The translations under genes and the position numbers were made by a program. A model generated the notes under the pieces. That model saw only the letters and a program-made list of their open reading frames with translations, was not told the origin of the DNA and searched no databases. Of a stretch of 18,045 bases of DNA, positions 13,748 through 18,045 are shown piece after piece (positions within the stretch are counted from its first letter, which is position 1; the number at the start of each line of letters is the position of its first letter). This stretch comes from an uncultured Phocaeicola sp. (GTDB lineage Bacteria; Bacteroidota; Bacteroidia; Bacteroidales; Bacteroidaceae): NCBI GenBank assembly GCA_948579315.1, contig CAPAOL010000055.1:1-18045 (forward strand). The letters are read 5' to 3'.

Positions 13748-15373
13748 TTAGTCGTTCACCGTTGCTTTTTCGTTTTCGATAGCAGCCTTCACGAATGCCA
13801 CGAACAACGGATGAGGGTTCAGTACCGTACTGCCATATTCCGGATGGAATTGTGTACCGACAAACCATTTCAAGGCCGGGATTTCAACAATTTCTACCAG
13901 ATCCGATTCCGGGTTGATACCTACACATTTCATGCCGGCAGCTTCATATTGGTCTTTATAATCATTGTTGAACTCATAGCGATGACGGTGACGTTCCTGA
14001 ATATGTTCTTGTCCGTAAGCCTGATATGCTTTCGAATCTTTCTGCAATACACATTCGTAAGCGCCCAGACGCATCGTACCACCCATGTTGGTGATTGCTT
14101 TCTGTTCTTCCATGATATCAATCACGTTGTGCGGAGTCTTTTCATCCATTTCACGTGAGTTGGCATCAGCGTATCCCAGTACGTTGCGTGCAAATTCGAT
14201 GGCGATACATTGCATACCCAGACAAATACCGAAAGTCGGAATGTCATGCGTACGTGTATATTTAATAGCGACAAACTTGCCGTCAATACCCCGCTGGCCG
14301 AATCCCGGACCGATCATTACACCTGCCATGCCTTTCAAAGCTTCACCTACATTTTCGTCTGTCAGTTTCTCGCTGTTTACGAAATGAACTTCCACTTTGC
14401 GGTCATTGTAAGTACCTGCCTGTGATAAAGCTTCGCGGATAGATTTGTAAGCATCCTGTAAGTCATATTTTCCAACCAGTGCAATATTGATAGGCTCTTT
14501 GGATTTTGCAGCGTGACGGCGTTCCAGAAATTTACGCCATGGGCCTAATCCCGGAGTTTCTCCTACCGGCAGTCCCATCTTTTCGAGGATCGTGCTGTCC
14601 AGTCCTTGCGCCTGCATCAGGATAGGTACTTCGTAAATTGTTTCTGCATCGATAGACTGCACAACGGCTTTATCATCTACATTACAGAATTGTGCCACTT
14701 TCTTACGCAGTCCGTCGCTTAGCGGATGCTCAGCACGCAATACCAGTACATCCGGCTGGATACCTACACTTTGGAGTTCCTTTACAGAATGTTGCGTCGG
14801 TTTTGTTTTCAACTCTCCGGCAGCAGCAAGGTAAGGAACATAAGTCAAGTGTACACAAAGAGCGTTCTTACCGAGTTCCCATTTCAACTGACGGATACTT
14901 TCGAGGTAGGGGAGTGACTCAATGTCACCTACCGTACCACCGATTTCAGTGATTACAAAATCAAACTTGTATTTATTACCAAGCAGTTTTACATTCCGTT
15001 TGATTTCGTCTGTGATGTGAGGAATCACCTGGATCGTTTTACCCAAATAGTCTCCACGACGTTCTTTGTCAATGACGCTCTTGTAGATACGTCCCGTAGT
15101 AATGTTGTTCGCCTTTGTCGTTTGTATACCCAGGAATCGCTCATAGTGTCCTAAATCGAGGTCGGCTTCGTGTCCGTCTACGGTTACATAGCACTCTCCA
15201 TGCTCGTATGGATTCAATGTTCCCGGGTCGATGTTGATATACGGGTCAAACTTCTGAATGGTTACATTATAACCTCTTGCTTGCAGCAACTTACCGATGG
15301 ATGATGAAATGATCCCTTTTCCTAATGAAGAGGCAACACCACCGGTGACGAAAATATACTTTGTTTCTCCCAC
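13748..15373 (-). CDS. pyrG: CTP synthase
   Basis: This enzyme converts UTP to CTP using ATP and glutamine-derived ammonia, the last step of pyrimidine nucleotide synthesis, in the cytoplasm. The 541 residues match the family length. The N-terminal synthetase domain begins with KYIFVTGGVASSLGKG (P-loop) and contains DPYINIDPGTLNPYEHGE and the EIGGTVGDIES motif. The C-terminal class I glutamine amidotransferase domain has the oxyanion segment GPGFGQRG, the nucleophile Cys384 in GICLGMQ, and His510 and Glu512 in TQFHPEYGS, so the catalytic triad is intact. It is divergent from the DUF3078 gene across a 188-base gap that holds promoters for both, and leads the pyrG-yidC transcription unit. Confidence 0.98.
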   Translation of the reverse strand: MGETKYIFVTGGVASSLGKGIISSSIGKLLQARGYNVTIQKFDPYINIDPGTLNPYEHGECYVTVDGHEADLDLGHYERFLGIQTTKANNITTGRIYKSVIDKERRGDYLGKTIQVIPHITDEIKRNVKLLGNKYKFDFVITEIGGTVGDIESLPYLESIRQLKWELGKNALCVHLTYVPYLAAAGELKTKPTQHSVKELQSVGIQPDVLVLRAEHPLSDGLRKKVAQFCNVDDKAVVQSIDAETIYEVPILMQAQGLDSTILEKMGLPVGETPGLGPWRKFLERRHAAKSKEPINIALVGKYDLQDAYKSIREALSQAGTYNDRKVEVHFVNSEKLTDENVGEALKGMAGVMIGPGFGQRGIDGKFVAIKYTRTHDIPTFGICLGMQCIAIEFARNVLGYADANSREMDEKTPHNVIDIMEEQKAITNMGGTMRLGAYECVLQKDSKAYQAYGQEHIQERHRHRYEFNNDYKDQYEAAGMKCVGINPESDLVEIVEIPALKWFVGTQFHPEYGSTVLNPHPLFVAFVKAAIENEKATVND

Positions 15374-15430
15374 AGCTATAACTGTTTTAATAATTGTTTA
15401 CTTAGTAGTATCTTACGAACTTAAAAAGCG

Positions 15431-15462
15431 CAAAATTATAAAAAAAAGAGGAAGATTGCAGA
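15431..15462 (-). promoter_or_regulatory. promoter of pyrG-yidC
   Basis: The minus strand reads TAATTTTG at 15431-15438, a full match to the -7 consensus TAnnTTTG. TCTG at 15459-15462 is a 3-of-4 match to TTTG with a 20-base spacer. The -7 box is 57 bases upstream of the pyrG start codon. Confidence 0.6.
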
Positions 15463-15532
15463 CTTTCGTCTCTACAATTTTATTAAAAAATGCAATTTTG
15501 AAAGAATCCTATGATTTCTGAACAAAATAATG

Positions 15533-15540
15533 TAGCTTTG
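15533..15540 (+). promoter_or_regulatory. -7 promoter box of DUF3078 gene
   Basis: TAGCTTTG matches TAnnTTTG and lies 21 bases before the start codon at 15562. The candidate -33 is only TATG at 15510-15513 (19-base spacer), so the promoter may be weaker or activator-dependent. Confidence 0.5.
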
Positions 15541-15561
15541 CAGCCTAAACCATAGACAAAT

Positions 15562-17070
15562 ATGATGAGAATTACTACTTTATGTTCAGCGTTTATCCTG
15601 TCAATCTTATCGTTATCGCTTTTTGCGCAGGAATCTGTCGAGGCTGCTTCATTTCCAACTGACTCTCTGCAGCCCGCCCCTGAAGTAATTAAACCAGCTA
15701 AAACGGTCACCCCTTCGGCAGTTGTGGCAAAGGCAAGAGTTGTGAAAGCCGATACGCTTTCGGCAGAGCTTCAGAAATATTTAATGCTAAAACTTAATTT
15801 GTCAGGTCCGACTCCGAAATTGGATACTGTTTCTTATTTATATAATAGGTATGTTGCGCAATTAGATTATTTGAATGATTTGTCTGTGCCGCCACGTTAT
15901 ATTCCGTCCGATCCCGATTATTTTCGTCTGTTTACACCTTTGGCATATTATTATGCTCCGATGGCTCAATACTCGAAGTTGGAATGGAAGCCCATGCAAT
16001 TGGATACCACTCCTCAACTGACGCAAGAGCTTTTGCCATACGATACTTTGGCATTTACCAAAACACAACGTGCTGAGAAGATAGTCAACAGCGCATTGAT
16101 GGATCTTTATTTGACGCATCCGGAGTTAGTTGTCACAACGGAGGATCGTATCATGAGTCGTGATGTGTTCCGCCATGATGTAAAGCCGAAAATATCTCCC
16201 AAAGCGAATGTTATTCATCTGTTTCAACCGGAAAATATGGACGATAATGTAGGAGAGGCTAATATGAAGATTAGCAGGCCTAACTGGTGGGTGACCGGAG
16301 GTAACGGGTCGTTGCAGATTAGTCAGAACCACCTTTCGGATAACTGGTATAAGGGAGGTGAAAGTAACTTCTCCGGATTAGCGACTTTTCAGGTTTTTGC
16401 CAACTATAACGATAATGAAAAAGTCCTGTTTGAGAATCAACTGGAAGCTAAAGTGGGCATGACTTCCACACCGTCAGATGAATTTCATAAATATCTTTTT
16501 AATACCGACCAATTCCGCTTATATAATAAATTAGGTTTGAGGGCTTTCAAGAATTGGTACTATACCATTTCTTCCGAGTTTAAGACACAGTTCTTCAACG
16601 GCTATAAAGCTAATAGCGAAGAGTTGGTTTCGTCTTTTATGTCTCCGGCAGATTTGGCGGTCAGTATCGGTATGGATTATAAATTGAGTAAGAAGAAATT
16701 TAATCTTTCCGTGTTTATGGCACCGTTGACTTACAACTTGCGTTATATTGGCAATTCTGAAGTAGACGAAACGAAGTTTGGCTTAGAAAAAGGAAAATGT
16801 TCTAAAAACGACTTCGGTTCGCAGTTGCAATCGACATTCAACTGGACCATCATTTCTGCAGTAACTTTAGAGTCTCGTCTTAATTACCTGACCAACTACC
16901 ATTGGGCACGTGTAGAATGGGAAAATACATTCAATTTTGTATTAAACCGTTATCTTTCTACCAAACTCTATATACATACCCGTTTTGATGACAGTTCCAA
17001 GCCGACTGAAGGAGATAGTTTCTTCCAGTTGAAAGAATTGCTTAGCTTCGGTATTAATTATAAGTGGTAA
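15562..17070 (+). CDS. DUF3078 outer-membrane beta-barrel protein
   Basis: This 502-residue exported protein has a signal peptide ending near Phe-Ala-Gln (about residue 22). A proline- and alanine-rich spacer follows, then a region of about 75-230 with many tyrosines (PPRYIPSDPDYFRLFTPLAY). From about 240 to the end it matches the DUF3078 family: NWWVTGGNGSLQISQNHLSDNWYKGGESNF, then repeated amphipathic strands (FENQLEAKVGM, FRLYNKLGLRAF, YYTISSEFKTQFFNGY), finishing with the barrel-closing LLSFGINYKW. The C-terminal aromatic residue fits outer-membrane insertion by BAM. Function is not established; the family is widespread in Bacteroidetes. It is transcribed away from pyrG and ends at its own terminator. 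Confidence 0.85.
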   Translation: MMRITTLCSAFILSILSLSLFAQESVEAASFPTDSLQPAPEVIKPAKTVTPSAVVAKARVVKADTLSAELQKYLMLKLNLSGPTPKLDTVSYLYNRYVAQLDYLNDLSVPPRYIPSDPDYFRLFTPLAYYYAPMAQYSKLEWKPMQLDTTPQLTQELLPYDTLAFTKTQRAEKIVNSALMDLYLTHPELVVTTEDRIMSRDVFRHDVKPKISPKANVIHLFQPENMDDNVGEANMKISRPNWWVTGGNGSLQISQNHLSDNWYKGGESNFSGLATFQVFANYNDNEKVLFENQLEAKVGMTSTPSDEFHKYLFNTDQFRLYNKLGLRAFKNWYYTISSEFKTQFFNGYKANSEELVSSFMSPADLAVSIGMDYKLSKKKFNLSVFMAPLTYNLRYIGNSEVDETKFGLEKGKCSKNDFGSQLQSTFNWTIISAVTLESRLNYLTNYHWARVEWENTFNFVLNRYLSTKLYIHTRFDDSSKPTEGDSFFQLKELLSFGINYKW

Positions 17071-17103
17071 TTCGCGTTTCGGGAATACCGATTAAAAGAT
17101 AAG

Positions 17104-17143
17104 AAAAGGCTGTTTAACTATAAAAGTTATTCAGTCTTTTTTT
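17104..17143 (+). terminator. rho-independent terminator of DUF3078 gene
   Basis: aaaaggctg (17104-17112) pairs with cagtctttt (17132-17140) with one G-T wobble, and an inner taact/agtta pair (17115-17119 with 17125-17129) continues the stem after a two-base mismatch. A run of seven T bases ends at 17143. It lies 33 bases after the stop and separates this gene from the polysaccharide locus. Confidence 0.8.
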
Positions 17144-17261
17144 ATGTTCCTATTTGTTATATGATGTAATCATTCTTACTACATACTTTAACTGCTGCAT
17201 ATTTTGATTGGTAACAAAAAAAGAAAGCATTTTTTTCTTGTTTCTTATTTATTATTTTATC

Positions 17262-17269
17262 TATCTTTG
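17262..17269 (+). promoter_or_regulatory. -7 promoter box of the polysaccharide locus
   Basis: TATCTTTG is a full match to TAnnTTTG. CTTG at 17237-17240 with a 21-base spacer is a 3-of-4 match to the -33 box. The start codon at 17324 gives an untranslated leader of roughly 45-50 bases, as expected for an upxY gene. No flanking inverted repeats suggesting promoter inversion were seen. Confidence 0.65.
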
Positions 17270-17284
17270 CAACAGGAATTATTT

Positions 17285-17303
17285 TATTGCCCAAGTAGCA
17301 ATA
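17285..17303 (+). promoter_or_regulatory. small hairpin in the upxY leader
   Basis: tattgc (17285-17290) and gcaata (17298-17303) form a 6-base stem with a 7-base loop (ccaagta), 20 bases before the start codon. UpxY proteins are known to need the 5' leader of their own operon, so this could be a recognition element, but the stem is short and may be chance. Confidence 0.3.
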
Positions 17304-17323
17304 GAAAAAGTGGGGTAAAATAT

Positions 17324-17890
17324 ATGATCATTAGCAAAAATGACGATCGAGAAGTTCTGCCAACCGATGTGATTGGCAGAAGCGTAGCGCACTCTAAACG
17401 CTGGTTAGTCGCCATTGTGCGCATTTATCATGAGAAAAAAACAAGTGAGCGTCTCACTAAAATGGGCATTGAAAATTTCCTTCCTATTCAACAAGAAGTT
17501 CATAAATGGAGTGACCGTCGTAAAGTTGTCGACCGTGTCGTGCTTCCAATGATGATCTTTGTCCACGTTGATCCGCAAGAACAAAAAGAAGTTCTGACCT
17601 TATCCGCTATCAGTCGTTACATGGTACTTCGTGGGGAAAGTACTCCGGCTGTAATTCCCGACCAACAAATGTTACGATTCAAATTTATGCTCGACTATTC
17701 GGATGAAACCATCAGTATGAGCACATCGCCATTAGCACCGGGAGAAAAAGTAAGGGTAATAAAAGGACCATTAGCAGGGCTGGAAGGAGAATTGGTAGAT
17801 ATAAATGGGAAATCAAAAGTTGCAGTCCGATTGACAATGTTAGGATGTGCATGTGTAGATATACCGGTAGGATGTGTGGAGCCGGTTTAG
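17324..17890 (+). CDS. UpxY family transcription antiterminator (NusG paralogue)
   Basis: UpxY proteins are NusG-like factors that let RNA polymerase read through the long capsule operon that each one heads. This 188-residue protein has an N-terminal NGN-like domain at about 25-125: RWLVAIVRIYHEKK, then LTKMGIENFLPIQQEVHKWSDR, then VVLPMMIFVHV and ISRYMVLRG. A C-terminal KOW-type domain follows at about 135-188 (GEKVRVIKGPLAGLEGELVDING). The start at 17324 was chosen because NGN homology begins soon after it and the promoter lies between it and the upstream ATG at 17204, which could not be translated from this promoter. The following gene, 34 bases on, is a polysaccharide export gene, so the target is presumably that operon. 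The usual partner upxZ is not directly downstream. Confidence 0.88.
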   Translation: MIISKNDDREVLPTDVIGRSVAHSKRWLVAIVRIYHEKKTSERLTKMGIENFLPIQQEVHKWSDRRKVVDRVVLPMMIFVHVDPQEQKEVLTLSAISRYMVLRGESTPAVIPDQQMLRFKFMLDYSDETISMSTSPLAPGEKVRVIKGPLAGLEGELVDINGKSKVAVRLTMLGCACVDIPVGCVEPV

Positions 17891-17924
17891 GACTATCAAT
17901 TGAATTAAAAATTCAAATTACTCA

Positions 17925-18045
17925 ATGAAAATGCAAAAATTAATGGGGACGCTCATCTTCTTATTGATGTTGGGCGCCACACCTGTGACAGCTCAAACCA
18001 TGAGCGATTCCCAGGTATTGGAGTATGTCAAAGAGGGGATCAAGC
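17925..18045 (+). CDS. polysaccharide export protein, 5' part only
   Basis: Only the first 40 codons lie in the window. They encode a clear signal peptide (MKMQKLMGTLIFLLMLG, likely cleaved after TAQ at residue 24) followed by TMSDSQVLEYVKEGIK. This start, with a short helix just after the signal peptide, resembles the N-terminus of the large Bacteroides SLBB/Wza-type outer-membrane polysaccharide export proteins. That identification rests on position behind upxY and a short similarity, so it is tentative. The gene would begin the export machinery of a capsule or exopolysaccharide locus. Confidence 0.6.
   Translation, partial: MKMQKLMGTLIFLLMLGATPVTAQTMSDSQVLEYVKEGIK

Noticed and set aside
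17071..17323. Invertible promoter ahead of the upxY gene
   Set aside because: I looked for a pair of long inverted repeats around the promoter and found only the DUF3078 terminator and short stems; nothing resembles the 15-25 base repeats of invertible capsule promoters.

Overview
The window looks like a chromosomal segment of a Bacteroides species. The reasons are the TAnnTTTG-type -7 promoter boxes, the many lipoproteins with acidic residues after the lipobox cysteine, and the gene families present: fimbrillin-like proteins, BspA-type LRR proteins, a BACON domain, an M64 peptidase, DUF3078 and an UpxY antiterminator followed by a capsule export gene. GC content appears moderate, with one clearly AT-richer patch inside a surface-protein gene. 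No rRNA, tRNA or CRISPR array was seen.

Layout. (1) Positions 43-4645, minus strand: a three-gene envelope operon. Transcription begins with a WG-repeat lipoprotein, continues with a secreted PEGA-like/beta-barrel protein whose ORF overlaps the first gene by 4 bases, and ends with an FN3 + LRR lipoprotein. The left edge (4-45) carries a 24-base tandem repeat that may be the end of an insertion sequence. (2) Positions 4646-4930: an intergenic region almost filled by a MITE-like element. It has 34-base inverted terminal arms (32/34 match) around a second, long imperfect hairpin. (3) Positions 4931-10332, minus strand: a fimbrillin operon encoding a fimbrillin lipoprotein, then a 1142-residue lipoprotein (fimbrillin module, 11 LRRs, BACON, M64 metallopeptidase), then a second fimbrillin lipoprotein. 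Its promoter has a good -7 box and two tandem 10-base repeats abutting the -33 box. (4) Positions 10420-15373, minus strand: pyrG (CTP synthase), yidC (membrane insertase) and a MATE transporter, with a terminator-like hairpin between yidC and the MATE gene. (5) From 15562, plus strand: a DUF3078 outer-membrane protein with its own terminator, then an UpxY-type antiterminator and the start of a polysaccharide-export gene. These last two mark the front of a capsule or exopolysaccharide locus that continues past the right edge.

How the parts fit. Regions 1 and 3 both encode secreted or surface-anchored adhesion-type proteins, and they share a distinctive module ahead of the LRRs. The fimbrillin/LRR/BACON/M64 fusion is the strongest candidate for a little-described system: a surface protease built on a pilin-like scaffold and made together with two stand-alone fimbrillins. 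Region 4 is housekeeping. Region 5 begins a glycan locus that appears to have a fixed, non-invertible promoter.
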